Positions 46,040-56,167 are shown, counted from the first letter of the stretch. The stretch: DNA of 64,000 nt from Eshraghiella crossota (GCF_025148445.1 NZ_CP102270.1:682001-746000); one strand, 5' to 3'. Notes: generated by a model from the sequence alone, not told the origin. Made by a program: numbers and translations.

Positions 46040-47404
46040 ATGGAAAGCAGATATAGAGATTCGGACAGGCAGATATATGTTAACAGTGTATTCTGGTATA
46101 TTTTACTTTTTTGGAAAAGAATTATCGCTGTAACTGTTATTATGGCAGTGGTTGTAATGGGATTTGGCAGTGTAACAGCATATCTTAAAGAAAAAAAAGC
46201 AATAAAGGATGCTCCGGTAGTAGATTATGAAGCAATGGCAAAAGATGAAACCGTAATCAGGGCATTAAGCGTTAAGAAGCAGTATGATGAGTTTGAAAAG
46301 AATTACTACAATGATTATGTTAACAATATTGATTCAAGTAATGTTTCAAAGGTAACAATTCAGTATAATATCTCCGGAGCATCTAATATTGATGATTTAA
46401 TGGAAAATTATAAAATATTTGTTGCAGGAGAAGAAGTAAGAAAAGCAATTATTGAAAAAACAGGGGATACATTCAGGGAAAGTGATCTTGATGTTTTGGT
46501 AAGCAGTTCCTCTGGTGGTAATACCTTGTCAGTTACAATAAAGGCTAAAGATAAAGAAATGTGTGATACTTTAGCCGGATGTATTAAGGAGAAAATAGCA
46601 GCCCGGTCAGAAGTAATGCAGGGTACTGTTGTAAAACATGATATTAAAATTAATAATGAATCTTACAATGTGGGATTTGATCAGGAAATAAGTAATTTCC
46701 AGATTTCATTAAAGAATACATTCAGTAATGAGACTGACAAATACAGGACAATGATTAACAAACTTACCGAAGACCAGAAGGTTTATGTAAATGCTGATGG
46801 TAATATCACCAATAATACAGAGAAAGTAACATTGTCAATTAAGAGTTTTGTAAAAACCAGAAATGCAGTTATAGGTGCAGTTATAGGTCTGTTTTTGGCA
46901 GTTGTTTTCTTTGCTTTAAGATTTATTTTAAGTAAAAAATTAAGAAATACAGATGATATAAGAAATCTTGGAAATATGAATCTTATAGGAACGGTATCTG
47001 ATCTGGATACACGTAAAATGTTAGCACTTGACAAGGCAATATATAAGAAATGTTATAAAGTGTATAAGAAGGAGCCATTGGAAAAGCAGATTCAGTATGT
47101 TGCAAAGAATATATATTATTTGTGCAAACATAAAGATATAAATAGTATTTTCATTACATCTTCATTGTCAGATAATGTAAAAGCATTTGATATGCTTGCA
47201 GAATCATTAAAGAGTAATGGATTGGAGATTGTTTCCGGTAAAGATATTCTGACAGATGTTAAATCACTGGAAAATGCTATAAATAGTGAGGCTGTAATAT
47301 TCTTTGAGAAAATAGGCAGGTCTGATTATAATGATTTGTGTGATAATCTTGATTTATGTGAACAGCAAGGAATTAATGTTTTGGGTACGGTAATGATTAT
47401 GTAG
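46040..47404 (+). CDS. Polysaccharide chain-length/co-polymerase protein with degenerate BY-kinase-like tail
   Basis: A 454-residue protein with two membrane helices (about 18-45 and 275-300) flanking an extracellular coiled segment, as in Wzz/CapA-type co-polymerases that set glycan length. After the second helix comes a cytoplasmic domain of about 150 residues with alternating strand/helix pattern (SIFITSSLSDNVKAFDMLAESLKSNGLEIV). It resembles the layout of bacterial tyrosine kinases. The Walker A motif is missing, however, and there is no tyrosine-rich tail. I chose ATG 46040 after GAAAGG; a TTG at 46013 lies inside licD. It may be a pseudokinase-type regulator. Confidence 0.75.
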   Translation: MESRYRDSDRQIYVNSVFWYILLFWKRIIAVTVIMAVVVMGFGSVTAYLKEKKAIKDAPVVDYEAMAKDETVIRALSVKKQYDEFEKNYYNDYVNNIDSSNVSKVTIQYNISGASNIDDLMENYKIFVAGEEVRKAIIEKTGDTFRESDLDVLVSSSSGGNTLSVTIKAKDKEMCDTLAGCIKEKIAARSEVMQGTVVKHDIKINNESYNVGFDQEISNFQISLKNTFSNETDKYRTMINKLTEDQKVYVNADGNITNNTEKVTLSIKSFVKTRNAVIGAVIGLFLAVVFFALRFILSKKLRNTDDIRNLGNMNLIGTVSDLDTRKMLALDKAIYKKCYKVYKKEPLEKQIQYVAKNIYYLCKHKDINSIFITSSLSDNVKAFDMLAESLKSNGLEIVSGKDILTDVKSLENAINSEAVIFFEKIGRSDYNDLCDNLDLCEQQGINVLGTVMIM

Positions 47405-47440
47405 GTATGAATGCAAATAAAAAGAGTTAAGGTTATAAGT

Positions 47441-48220
47441 ATGAATATTAAGATATGTATAGCTACACAAAAAAAATATAGACTTCCCGATGATGATATA
47501 TATATCCCGATCCAGGTAGGAGCCAAGGTAATAGATAATAATACAGGATATGTAAAAGATGACACAGGTATAAGTATATCTGAGAAAAATCCTTATTTCT
47601 GTGAACTGACAGGTCTTTACTGGATTTGGAAAAATATTGATGCAGACTATTATGGTCTTGTTCATTACAGAAGATATTTCAAGAAAAGGTATGTTTTAGG
47701 CAGAGATAAATACAAAAAGATACTTGACAGAAATTACCTCGAAAATATTTTGAAAAAAAGTGATATAGTGCTGCCAAAAAAAAGACATTATTATATTGAG
47801 AATATCAGGTCACATTATACACATACGCATTATGGAGAACATCTGAGTGTTGTCAGGGATATTTTAAAAAGTAATAATCCGGAATATCTTCATTCATTTG
47901 AAAAAATAATGAAAAAAAGAAGTGCTCATATGTTTAATATGATGATAATGAAAAAAAAGATATTTAATGAATATTGTAATTGGCTTTTCCCAATTCTGTT
48001 TGATATGGAAAATGAGATTGACATTACGGGATATTCAAAATTTCAGGCACGATTATTTGGAAGAATAAGTGAAATTCTTTTAGATGTATGGCTTGATTAT
48101 AAAGGATATAATTACGTTGAACTGCCTGTTCTAATGACTGAGAAAGTTAACTGGAACAGGAAAATACGTTCTTTTATGAGTGCAAAATTCAAAGGAATCA
48201 AATACGACAGCAGTTTTTAA
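47441..48220 (+). CDS. DUF4422 family putative glycosyltransferase
   Basis: A 259-residue protein of the DUF4422 family, common in capsule clusters. The signature is the N-terminal IKICIATQKKY, followed by NPYFCELTGLYWIWKNIDADYYGLVHYRRYF. This is a GT-like segment in which the HYRRYF motif is conserved in the family. It is likely a glycosyltransferase, though family activity is poorly characterised. I chose ATG 47441 because AAGG lies about 8 nt upstream and homologues begin here; an ATG at 47411 would add ten residues. Role in the repeat unit unknown. Confidence 0.78.
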   Translation: MNIKICIATQKKYRLPDDDIYIPIQVGAKVIDNNTGYVKDDTGISISEKNPYFCELTGLYWIWKNIDADYYGLVHYRRYFKKRYVLGRDKYKKILDRNYLENILKKSDIVLPKKRHYYIENIRSHYTHTHYGEHLSVVRDILKSNNPEYLHSFEKIMKKRSAHMFNMMIMKKKIFNEYCNWLFPILFDMENEIDITGYSKFQARLFGRISEILLDVWLDYKGYNYVELPVLMTEKVNWNRKIRSFMSAKFKGIKYDSSF

Positions 48221-48244
48221 TAAATAAGATTGGAGATAAGGTCA

Positions 48245-49429
48245 ATGAAAATAGCAGTATCAGGTACAGGATATGTAGGACTTTCAAATGCAATACTTCT
48301 TGCACAGAACAATGAAGTTGTGGCAGTTGATATAATTGAAAAGAAAGTTGAGATGATTAATAATCGTAAGTCACCGATTGTTGATAAGGAAATAGAAGAA
48401 TATCTTCAGAACAAAGAACTTAATCTTCGTGCGACGATAAATGGTGAAGAAGCTTATAAAGATGCAGATTTTGTAATAATTTCAACTCCTACCAACTATG
48501 ATTCGGAGAAAAATTATTTTGATACTTCTTCTGTAGAAAATGTAATTGAGCAGGTGCTTAAGATAAATAAGGATGCAATGATAGTTATTAAGTCCACAGT
48601 ACCTGTGGGATATACCATGAATGTAAGAGAAAAGTATAATACTCAGAATATTATTTTTTCACCGGAATTTTTAAGGGAAGGAAAAGCATTATATGACAAT
48701 CTTTATCCTTCAAGAATTATTGTAGGTGCACCTGAGGATGATACACATTGTGTAGAGATGGCACATGTATTTTCAGAATTGTTAAAAAATGGTGCAATTA
48801 AGGAGAATATAAAAGTTCTTATAACTAATCCTACTGAAGCAGAGGCAGTTAAATTATTTGCTAACACTTATCTTGCATTAAGGGTTGCATATTTTAATGA
48901 ATTGGATACATACGCTGAGATGAGAAATCTTAATACTAAGCAGATTATTGAAGGCGTATGTCTTGATCCGAGAATCGGAGACCAGTATAATAATCCTTCA
49001 TTCGGGTATGGCGGATACTGTCTGCCAAAAGACACCAAACAGCTTCTGGCAAATTACAAGGATATACCTGAAAATCTTATTGAAGCAATAGTAGAATCCA
49101 ACAGAACAAGAAAAGATTTTATTGCAGAAAGAATCCTTGACAGAAGACCGGATACGGTTGGAATTTACAGACTTACGATGAAAGCTAATTCAGATAATTT
49201 CAGACAGTCATCAATTCAGGGCGTTATGAAGAGAATTAAAGGTGAAGGCGTAAGGGTTATTATATATGAGCCAACACTTGATGATAGTACATTTTTGGGA
49301 AATGAGGTTATTAACAGCCTTGAAGAATTCAAAAAACAGTGTGATGTAATTGTAACAAACAGATGGAACGTCGAATTGTCAGATGTTAAAGATAAAGTGT
49401 ATACAAGGGATTTGTATGAACGAGATTAA
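48245..49429 (+). CDS. ugd: UDP-glucose 6-dehydrogenase
   Basis: A 394-residue enzyme of the short Ugd type. It has an N-terminal NAD-binding [23 protein letters not shown], and the catalytic cysteine in [15 protein letters not shown]. It oxidises UDP-glucose to UDP-glucuronate in two steps with NAD+. This suggests that glucuronic acid, or a derivative such as galacturonate, is part of the glycan. A UDP-ManNAc dehydrogenase is less likely given the motif form. ATG 48245 follows a GGAG/AAGG-rich stretch; a TTG five codons earlier is discounted. Confidence 0.9.
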   Translation: MKIAVSGTGYVGLSNAILLAQNNEVVAVDIIEKKVEMINNRKSPIVDKEIEEYLQNKELNLRATINGEEAYKDADFVIISTPTNYDSEKNYFDTSSVENVIEQVLKINKDAMIVIKSTVPVGYTMNVREKYNTQNIIFSPEFLREGKALYDNLYPSRIIVGAPEDDTHCVEMAHVFSELLKNGAIKENIKVLITNPTEAEAVKLFANTYLALRVAYFNELDTYAEMRNLNTKQIIEGVCLDPRIGDQYNNPSFGYGGYCLPKDTKQLLANYKDIPENLIEAIVESNRTRKDFIAERILDRRPDTVGIYRLTMKANSDNFRQSSIQGVMKRIKGEGVRVIIYEPTLDDSTFLGNEVINSLEEFKKQCDVIVTNRWNVELSDVKDKVYTRDLYERD

Positions 49430-49452
49430 ATACCATTTGGAAGGATAATATC

Positions 49453-50616
49453 GTGAAGGATAGATTAGCATTTACCAGAAAAGAAATTTTTTATTATATA
49501 GCCTTGCTTTTATTCTTTAGCACGCATTTATTCAATCTTACCATTGTGGTTAAAGAAAGTAATCTGGGTTCAACATTTAAGTATATAAGACTTATTTCTT
49601 ATATTATTTTTGCCGGCATAATCATTGCAAGTGAAATTAAAAATAAGATTTTAAGTGGCATAATACTTGTTCTTGGATTAGCCGGAATTGTTGCTTTCAA
49701 GGCTTCTGATAATACTCTTATATATATTGCCGTAATTTTTTTTGCAGGATGGTGCAGTACATCAAGACGGAATTTAAAAGCAATTGCAATTATTCAGGCA
49801 GTTACAATTATGATTGGTGTTATTACATGTCTTACCGGTGTTGTTGAGAACCAGATATTTATGGACAATATGAGAAGAAGATATATGCTTGGTTTTACAT
49901 GGGTAACGACATTGCCTATACTTTTTCTTTATATGTCGTTTTCGTATATTATTTTAAGGCGGGAAAAGATAACTTTTATTGAAATCCTGTGTATTCTAGG
50001 TATTCATATAACACTATATATTTTTACCGATACAAGAATGTGCTTTCTGATAGGCGTGTTATCGGTTCTTTTTACAATAATTAACAGATACGGAAAAAAT
50101 AATATAGATAGAATTAATAGAAAATTCAGAAAAATAACACCGGCTGTTCCGATAATCCTTGCGGTTATGTCGGTACTGCTTGCTGTTTTTTATAACGAAG
50201 GAAACCGTATATGGGAAGTTATAAATAAGCTGTTAAGTAACAGATTATATTACGGACAGCTTGGTATCCGTAAATATGGAATTACTGTTTTTGGACAGCC
50301 TATTGTATGGATTGGGTACAGTTTTGAAGAAATGAAAGGTGTATATAATTATGTAGACTGTTCATACATTCAGATTCTTTTATCCTACGGTATTGTATTT
50401 TTGATGTTTGTATTAGGTATTTATACAAAAATATTATTGTTCGCAAAGAAAAATAATGACTCATGGATAACAATGATAGTTGTTCTTACACTTATTTTTT
50501 CAATAACAGAACCAAGACTTTGGAACCTTACATTTAACCCATTGCCTTTCTTATTAATTGATGCGGTTAAGGATAGGAACAGTTTTAGCACACAAGAGGT
50601 AGTATCGAATGTTTAA
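49453..50616 (+). CDS. Second Wzy-like polymerase (polytopic membrane protein)
   Basis: A 387-residue hydrophobic protein with about ten membrane segments. The start is GTG, preceded by GGAAGG. A long loop before the last helices (GIRKYGITVFGQPIVWIGYSF, then YNYVDCSYIQILLSYGIVFLM) resembles Wzy proteins of Gram-positive capsule loci. It lies between ugd and a GT4 gene and overlaps the latter by 8 nt. The identity is inferred from topology and context. It is the second polymerase candidate, which suggests either two polymers or one redundant protein. Confidence 0.7.
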   Translation: MKDRLAFTRKEIFYYIALLLFFSTHLFNLTIVVKESNLGSTFKYIRLISYIIFAGIIIASEIKNKILSGIILVLGLAGIVAFKASDNTLIYIAVIFFAGWCSTSRRNLKAIAIIQAVTIMIGVITCLTGVVENQIFMDNMRRRYMLGFTWVTTLPILFLYMSFSYIILRREKITFIEILCILGIHITLYIFTDTRMCFLIGVLSVLFTIINRYGKNNIDRINRKFRKITPAVPIILAVMSVLLAVFYNEGNRIWEVINKLLSNRLYYGQLGIRKYGITVFGQPIVWIGYSFEEMKGVYNYVDCSYIQILLSYGIVFLMFVLGIYTKILLFAKKNNDSWITMIVVLTLIFSITEPRLWNLTFNPLPFLLIDAVKDRNSFSTQEVVSNV

Positions 50617-51727
50617 TATTTTGATATTCGGAATGAATGACAATCCCGGAGGGGTTGAAAGCTTCCTGATGAATTACGTAAGGAATTTTGATAAAACCAA
50701 GGTTCATATGGATTTTCTTTGTAATACAAAGGTTGTTGCGTATGAAAATGAGCTTACGGATATGGGCTGCAGGGTAATTAAAGTTACCGCAAGAAGAGAT
50801 AATCCCGTCAGATATAAAAAGGACATGAAAGCTTTTTTTAAGGAGCATGCCGCAGAATATGATGTGATATGGGTTAATCTTTGCAGTCTTGCCAATATTG
50901 ATTATTTAAAAATGGCTAAAAAATACGGAATACCTGTAAGAATTATACACAGCCACAATTCAAGAAACATGGATTCCAGACTTCGTGGTATTCTCCACAA
51001 AATCAATAAAAAGAAAATCGGCAGGATAGCAACCGACTATTGGGCATGCTCGTATGAGGCAGCAAAGTGGTTTTATCCTGATAAAATAATTAATTCCGGA
51101 CAATACAGGCTTATATATAATGCGATAGATACTTCCTCATATAGGTTTAATGAGGATATAAGAGATAATTACAGAAAAGAACTTAATATAGAAGATAAAA
51201 TTGTGCTTGGACATATCGGACGTATGCACTTCCAGAAAAACCAGTCCTTTTTATTAGAAATATTTGCGGAATTTAAGAAAATACACAGCAATTCGGTACT
51301 TATGCTTATTGGACAGGGCGAAGATGAGGATATGCTTCACGAAAAAGCAAAGCTGCTTGGGATAACAGACAGCGTGATGTTTATGGGCATCAGAAATGAC
51401 GTGAAGAATCTTTTGATGGCTATGGATGTGTTTGTATTTCCGTCGTTATTTGAGGGATTAAGTGTGGTTGCTATGGAGGTACAGTCATCAGGGCTTCCGG
51501 CAGTTGCATCGGATAATGTAATTCCCGATTATGCGGTGGCTGATGAGAACTTTCACAGAATAAGCCTTGAAAGAGGAGCTGCTGACTGGGCAAAGGAAGC
51601 AGACCTGCTTCTTAAAAGTGATGATATTAATAGGAAAAACGGCGTAGATAAAGTAAAAGCTGCGGGATTTGACATAGTCAGTCAGGCAAAAGATTTGCAG
51701 GACTGGTTTCTGGCAAAAAAGTGTTAA
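50609..51727 (+). CDS. GT4 family glycosyltransferase
   Basis: A 372-residue GT-B enzyme, EpsF-like. It has N-terminal GMNDNPGGVESFLMNYVRNF, HSHNSRNM (typical of this subgroup), GHIGRMHFQKNQSFLLEIF, and the donor motif FPSLFEGLSVVAMEVQSSGLP. It is 36-40% like the later enzyme at 52772 only by general pattern; I did not align them in full. It probably adds a hexose to the lipid-linked unit. The start overlaps the polymerase gene, with AGAGG as ribosome site. Confidence 0.88.
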   Translation: MFNILIFGMNDNPGGVESFLMNYVRNFDKTKVHMDFLCNTKVVAYENELTDMGCRVIKVTARRDNPVRYKKDMKAFFKEHAAEYDVIWVNLCSLANIDYLKMAKKYGIPVRIIHSHNSRNMDSRLRGILHKINKKKIGRIATDYWACSYEAAKWFYPDKIINSGQYRLIYNAIDTSSYRFNEDIRDNYRKELNIEDKIVLGHIGRMHFQKNQSFLLEIFAEFKKIHSNSVLMLIGQGEDEDMLHEKAKLLGITDSVMFMGIRNDVKNLLMAMDVFVFPSLFEGLSVVAMEVQSSGLPAVASDNVIPDYAVADENFHRISLERGAADWAKEADLLLKSDDINRKNGVDKVKAAGFDIVSQAKDLQDWFLAKKC

Positions 51728-51749
51728 TTACGTTGAAAGGGTTATAATT

Positions 51750-52766
51750 ATGGATATAGATGTTGTAATTCCTTGGGTAGACCCCACAGATAAGGAATGG
51801 CAGGCAAGTAAAAATAAATTCCTTAAAGACTTAAATAATGATAAAGTTGATAATTCGGAAAACAGGTTCAGGGATTGGGACAATTTTAAGTATGTATTCC
51901 GTGGAATAGATAAATTTATGCCGTGGGTGCATAAGATTTACTTTATTACATGCGGGCAGGTCCCTGACTGGATGAATAAGGAAGCGGATGACAGGCTTGT
52001 AATTGTAAATCATTCCGATTATATTCCCAAAGAGTATCTTCCGACTTTCAGTTCACACCCTATAGAGCTTAATCTTCACAGAATTAAGGAGCTGTCAGAA
52101 CATTTTATATATCTGAATGATGACTATTTTGTTATAAATGAGACTTCACCGGAAGATTTTTTCGTTGATGGATTACCTTGCGATTATGCATTGGAAGACC
52201 CGATAACACCTGACCATAAGGACATTTTTAATAATATTTTAATTAATAATATGGTGCTGCTTAACAGTCATTATGACAGAAGAACTGTGTTGAAAGAGCA
52301 GAAGAAAAAGTTTTATTCCATGTGTGATAAAAAAGCATTTGTAACCAATATGTGCTTCAGACCACTTAAAAGGAATCATTTTTTCGGTCTTCACTATTCA
52401 CACCTTGCATCCAACATATTAAAAAGCACTATTGAGAAGGTCTGGACGGAGAACAGGGAGATACTTGAAGCCACCAGCAGCCATAAATTCAGAAATGCGG
52501 ATGATGTGAATCAGTTTATATTTAAAAATGAGCAGTATGTAACGGGAAAATTTCATCCATATAACATAAACCGTTTCGGAAGGGCAATACAGCTTGACGA
52601 TACAATAGATGGAGCAGTGGAGGATGTATGCCGCACCATTACAGACAGCGATTACAAAATGATATGTATAAATGACTGTAATATCGAGGATTTTGATAAT
52701 ACCAGAACAAAGATTAACGCGGCATTGGAAAAGATTCTTCCGAATCCGTCAGTATGGGAAAGGTAA
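51750..52766 (+). CDS. Stealth family sugar-phosphate transferase (capsular polysaccharide phosphotransferase)
   Basis: A 338-residue protein with the conserved regions of the Stealth family: CR1 (MDIDVVIPWVDPTDKEWQ) and CR2 (FKYVFRGIDKFMPWVHKIYF through SEHFIYLNDDYFV). A CR3-like segment is present around NHFFGLHYSHLASN. Stealth proteins transfer hexose-1-phosphate from nucleotide sugars, forming phosphodiester-linked glycans. It would place a phosphodiester in the main chain or side chain of this polymer. It is cytoplasmic and lies between two EpsF-like GT4 genes. Confidence 0.87.
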   Translation: MDIDVVIPWVDPTDKEWQASKNKFLKDLNNDKVDNSENRFRDWDNFKYVFRGIDKFMPWVHKIYFITCGQVPDWMNKEADDRLVIVNHSDYIPKEYLPTFSSHPIELNLHRIKELSEHFIYLNDDYFVINETSPEDFFVDGLPCDYALEDPITPDHKDIFNNILINNMVLLNSHYDRRTVLKEQKKKFYSMCDKKAFVTNMCFRPLKRNHFFGLHYSHLASNILKSTIEKVWTENREILEATSSHKFRNADDVNQFIFKNEQYVTGKFHPYNINRFGRAIQLDDTIDGAVEDVCRTITDSDYKMICINDCNIEDFDNTRTKINAALEKILPNPSVWER

Positions 52767-52771
52767 ATACC

Positions 52772-53872
52772 ATGAGTGAACCTAAGAAAGTATTAATAGC
52801 TGGTTTTACTGAAAATAAAGGTGGAATGGAAAGCTATGTAATGAATATCTACAGGAATTGCGACAGGGAAAAACTCCAGTTTGATTTTGTAACCTTTTGT
52901 GACAAGGAAGTGGCATATTCTGACGAAATTACTTCCCTTGGCGGAAGAGTATTTCATATTCCGAGAAAAAGACAGTCCGTAAAAGAGCATTATGGTATGA
53001 TGAAAAAAATATTTGAGAATACTCCGTACGAAGCGGTGTATTTCCAATTTAACATGAAGCCGTTAAGCCTTGATTTATTCAGATATGCCAAGAAATATGG
53101 TGTTAAAAAGAGAATAATCCATTCCCACAATACCACAGAGCCAAAGATGTCCGTTAAAGACCGTATAAGGGAAAAACTTGCAGATATGAAGCTTGATAAA
53201 TATGTTAATTATCGTTTCGCGTGCTCTTATGACGCAGGTAAATGGATGTTTGGAAACAGGGACTATAAAGTAATACCTAATTGTGTTAATTGTGACGATT
53301 TTAAGTACGATACGGATAGAAGAAACGCAAAAAGACGGGAATTGGGACTTGAAAATAAATATGTTATCGGAACGGTAGGGCGTTTGCAGCCGGCGAAAAA
53401 TCCGGAATATATAATTGATATTGTAAATGCGTGGACCAAAAGGGATAAGGATGTTATGCTTCTCCATATAGGTGATGGTGAACTTAAAGGCAGTATTGAC
53501 AACAAGGTAAAGTCGCTTAACCTTCAGGATAATGTAAGACTTTTGGGACAAAGAAGCGATATAGCAGATTTAATGAATGTAATGGACGCATTTATTCTTC
53601 CTTCGTTACATGAAGGTTTTCCTATCGTACTTGTTGAAGCACAGGCGACAGGATTAAGGTGTTATGTGGCAGATAATATTACAAGGGACTGTAACATAAC
53701 CGGCAATGTGAAATATCTGCCTATAGACGTTACTCCTGAGGTATGGGCTGAGACAATAGCACAGGATAAAGATATTGAAAGAAGAGATATGTCGGATATA
53801 GTCAGGAAAAAAGGCTATGACATTAAAACGTTGGCAGAAGAAATGGAGAAATTATTCTTAAGTCAAATATAA
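52772..53872 (+). CDS. GT4 family glycosyltransferase
   Basis: A 366-residue GT-B enzyme of the same EpsF-like subgroup as the one at 50609. It has GFTENKGGMESYVMNIYRN, HSHNTTEPK, GTVGRLQPAKNPEYIIDIV and LPSLHEGFPIVLVEAQATGLRCYV. I chose ATG 52772 because GGAAAGG lies upstream; an ATG at 52754 is inside the Stealth gene. It is the last gene before a spacer that holds a possible new promoter. Confidence 0.88.
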   Translation: MSEPKKVLIAGFTENKGGMESYVMNIYRNCDREKLQFDFVTFCDKEVAYSDEITSLGGRVFHIPRKRQSVKEHYGMMKKIFENTPYEAVYFQFNMKPLSLDLFRYAKKYGVKKRIIHSHNTTEPKMSVKDRIREKLADMKLDKYVNYRFACSYDAGKWMFGNRDYKVIPNCVNCDDFKYDTDRRNAKRRELGLENKYVIGTVGRLQPAKNPEYIIDIVNAWTKRDKDVMLLHIGDGELKGSIDNKVKSLNLQDNVRLLGQRSDIADLMNVMDAFILPSLHEGFPIVLVEAQATGLRCYVADNITRDCNITGNVKYLPIDVTPEVWAETIAQDKDIERRDMSDIVRKKGYDIKTLAEEMEKLFLSQI

Positions 53873-53874
53873 AC

Positions 53875-53903
53875 TTTATAATAAAAAACATATATGGTAT
53901 AAT
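53875..53903 (+). promoter_or_regulatory. Possible internal promoter in the glycan cluster
   Basis: TTTATA (53875-53880), 17-bp spacer, TATAAT (53898-53903). The -10 is perfect and the -35 weak. It would drive the genes from 53954 on. Confidence 0.5.
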
Positions 53904-53953
53904 CATCGGTAGTTATTTATTGATGAAATAAAATTTAGGAAATGGTATATATT

Positions 53954-55105
53954 ATGCAGAATGTATTTATAGTAGGGGCAAAAAATTGTGGAGCATATGG
54001 CGGTTATGAGACTTTTTTGGATAAACTGACAGAGTATCATGAGAACAATAACAGAATTAAATATCATATTGCCTGGAAGGGTACGGAAAATAAGGAATTT
54101 GAATATCATAATGCACATTGCTTTCAGATTAAAGTACCTAATATCGGACCGGCACAGGCAATTTATTATGACGTTGCAGCCTTGAAATATTGTATTAAAT
54201 ATATCAAAAAACATAATATTTCTAATCCGATTGTATATGTTCTTGCATGCCGTATCGGACCTTTTGCCAGAAAATTTCACAAACAGATCCAGAAACTTGG
54301 TGGAAAAATGTATGTAAACCCTGATGGACATGAATGGATGAGAGCAAAATGGAGCAGACCTATAAGATGGTATTGGAAAAAATCTGAACAGTTGATGGTT
54401 AAAAATTGTGACTTATTAGTATGTGACAGCAAAAATATAGAGAAATATATTCACAAGTGCTATGATAAATACAATCCAAAGACTACATTTATTGCTTATG
54501 GTGCGGATCTCACACCTAGTAAATTATCAGATGATGATGACAAGCTTATTAACTGGTATAAAGATAAAGGACTTAAAAAGAAAGAATATTATCTTGTTGT
54601 AGGACGTTTTGTCCCTGAAAACAGTTTTGAAATTATGATTAAGGAATTTATGAAGTCTGACTCAAAAAGAGATTTTGCCATTATTACGACGGCTGATGAT
54701 AAGTTTCAGGCACAGCTTGAAGAGAAACTTCACTATAAGAGTGATAAGAGAATTAAATTTGTCGGAACGGTATATGACCAGGAATTACTTAAAAAAATCA
54801 GAGAAAATGCTTATGCATATTTCCATGGACATACAGTAGGAGGAACCAATCCTTCGCTTATTGAGGCACTTGGAAGTACGGACCTGAATTTACTTGTAAA
54901 TGTCGGATTTAATAAAGAAGTTGCTGAAGATGGTGCATTATACTGGGGAAGAGAGGAAGGCTCACTTTCTAAGCTCATTAACAAGGCAGACAGTCTTAGT
55001 GATGATGAGATTAGCAGCCTCGGAAATAAAGCAAAGGAACGTGTAAGAAAGGAATATACATGGGAGAAAATATCAGGCATGTATGAAGAACTTTTTACAA
55101 AATGA
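53954..55105 (+). CDS. DUF1972-type glycosyltransferase (rhamnosyltransferase-like GT4)
   Basis: A 383-residue GT-B enzyme. Its N-terminus is that of DUF1972 enzymes (NVFIVGAKNCGAYGGYETFLDKL), a group that includes rhamnosyltransferases of streptococcal capsule loci. The C-terminal half has VGRFVPENSFEIMIKEF and TVGGTNPSLIEALGSTDLNLLVN with the donor glutamate. The start is uncertain: ATG 53942 lies too close to the AGGA site and ATG 53954 rather far, so I followed the family N-terminus. Donor sugar unproven. Confidence 0.83.
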   Translation: MQNVFIVGAKNCGAYGGYETFLDKLTEYHENNNRIKYHIAWKGTENKEFEYHNAHCFQIKVPNIGPAQAIYYDVAALKYCIKYIKKHNISNPIVYVLACRIGPFARKFHKQIQKLGGKMYVNPDGHEWMRAKWSRPIRWYWKKSEQLMVKNCDLLVCDSKNIEKYIHKCYDKYNPKTTFIAYGADLTPSKLSDDDDKLINWYKDKGLKKKEYYLVVGRFVPENSFEIMIKEFMKSDSKRDFAIITTADDKFQAQLEEKLHYKSDKRIKFVGTVYDQELLKKIRENAYAYFHGHTVGGTNPSLIEALGSTDLNLLVNVGFNKEVAEDGALYWGREEGSLSKLINKADSLSDDEISSLGNKAKERVRKEYTWEKISGMYEELFTK

Positions 55106-55138
55106 TTTAAGAAACAGATCAATATTGGAGATATAATA

Positions 55139-56086
55139 ATGAACAAATTTGCGAAGCTTTTTAAAAAAGTTGGAGGAAAAGAGATATTAAAGCGCTATGC
55201 AAGAGCACATGTACTTTTATATGCATTATTTCTTTCGCTGTGGTTAGGATTCAGTAAAAAGTCATTGGAAATATTAAGAAATGCAGTAGACAACAAAATT
55301 CTTAAAAAGCTCAGAAGAAAAAATAAAAAATTTATAGCCGGGTATTCTGCAGATGACAGGAGTGAACCTGTTAATAAGAGTGTTGAAGGCAGAAAAATAT
55401 GGGTCTGCTGGCTGCAGGGAATGGATAATGCACCTGAGCTTGTAAAAAAGTGTTACCAGTCAATGAAAGAACATATAACAGACAGGGAAATAATTGTTTT
55501 AACAGAAGATAACTACAGAGATTATGTTGCATTTCCTGAGTATGTCCAGAAGAAGATAGATAATGGGGTGATTACAAGAACACATATGTCAGATTTATTA
55601 AGGACGGAACTTCTGCTTCAATATGGTGGAACGTGGATTGATGCAACAGTCATGATTACCGGAAGTTTACCCGGATATATGCTTGATTCTGATCTGTTTT
55701 TCTATCAATGCCTTAAACCGGGACTGGACGGACATCCTACAAGGATATCAAGCTGGTTTATCAGTGCAGATAAAAACAATAGAATTTTGGGCCTTACAAG
55801 AGATTTTTTGTATAATTACTGGGAAAAATATAATAAGCTTATTGATTATTTTCTTTTTCATGATTTTGTTGAACTTGCAATTGAAAAATATCCGGATGAA
55901 TGGAATTCTGTTATACCTGTCAGCAGTTCAATGCCACATATTTTATTATTAAGGCTTTTTGATAAATATGATGAAAAGACATGGAATGCGATAAAGAGTC
56001 AGACATGTGTTCATAAACTGACATATAAGTTTGAAGAAGAACAAAAAAATCAGACAGGGACATACTATGATAAGCTGATAAAATGA
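55139..56086 (+). CDS. Capsular polysaccharide synthesis (GT32-like) glycosyltransferase
   Basis: A 315-residue protein of the Caps_synth family. It has IWVCWLQGMDNAPELVKKCYQSM, then ITRTHMSDLLRTELLLQYGGTWIDATV, in which the SD-x-x-R and GG-x-W-x-D elements mark a GT-A/GT32-like fold. The N-terminal 60 residues include one hydrophobic helix (ARAHVLLYALFLSLWLGF), possibly a membrane anchor. It would attach a sugar, perhaps as a side branch. It is the last gene before a strong terminator. Confidence 0.85.
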   Translation: MNKFAKLFKKVGGKEILKRYARAHVLLYALFLSLWLGFSKKSLEILRNAVDNKILKKLRRKNKKFIAGYSADDRSEPVNKSVEGRKIWVCWLQGMDNAPELVKKCYQSMKEHITDREIIVLTEDNYRDYVAFPEYVQKKIDNGVITRTHMSDLLRTELLLQYGGTWIDATVMITGSLPGYMLDSDLFFYQCLKPGLDGHPTRISSWFISADKNNRILGLTRDFLYNYWEKYNKLIDYFLFHDFVELAIEKYPDEWNSVIPVSSSMPHILLLRLFDKYDEKTWNAIKSQTCVHKLTYKFEEEQKNQTGTYYDKLIK

Positions 56087-56099
56087 TATAGATATACTT

Positions 56100-56136
56100 A
56101 ATCGCAATCTGGTGCATAAGCAGATTGCGATTTTAT
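56100..56136 (+). terminator. Terminator closing the first glycan block
   Basis: A perfect 12-bp stem (56100-56111 with 56121-56132) and a 9-nt loop; the T-tail is short (TTTTAT). The following GT2/Wzx/Glf genes therefore form a separate unit. Confidence 0.8.
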
Positions 56137-56167
56137 GTACAAAGTGACTATATAGAAAGGACTTACC

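Noticed and set aside
53075-53551. Minus-strand 158-residue frame in the GT4 gene at 52772
   Set aside because: It is a shadow frame with no start signal.
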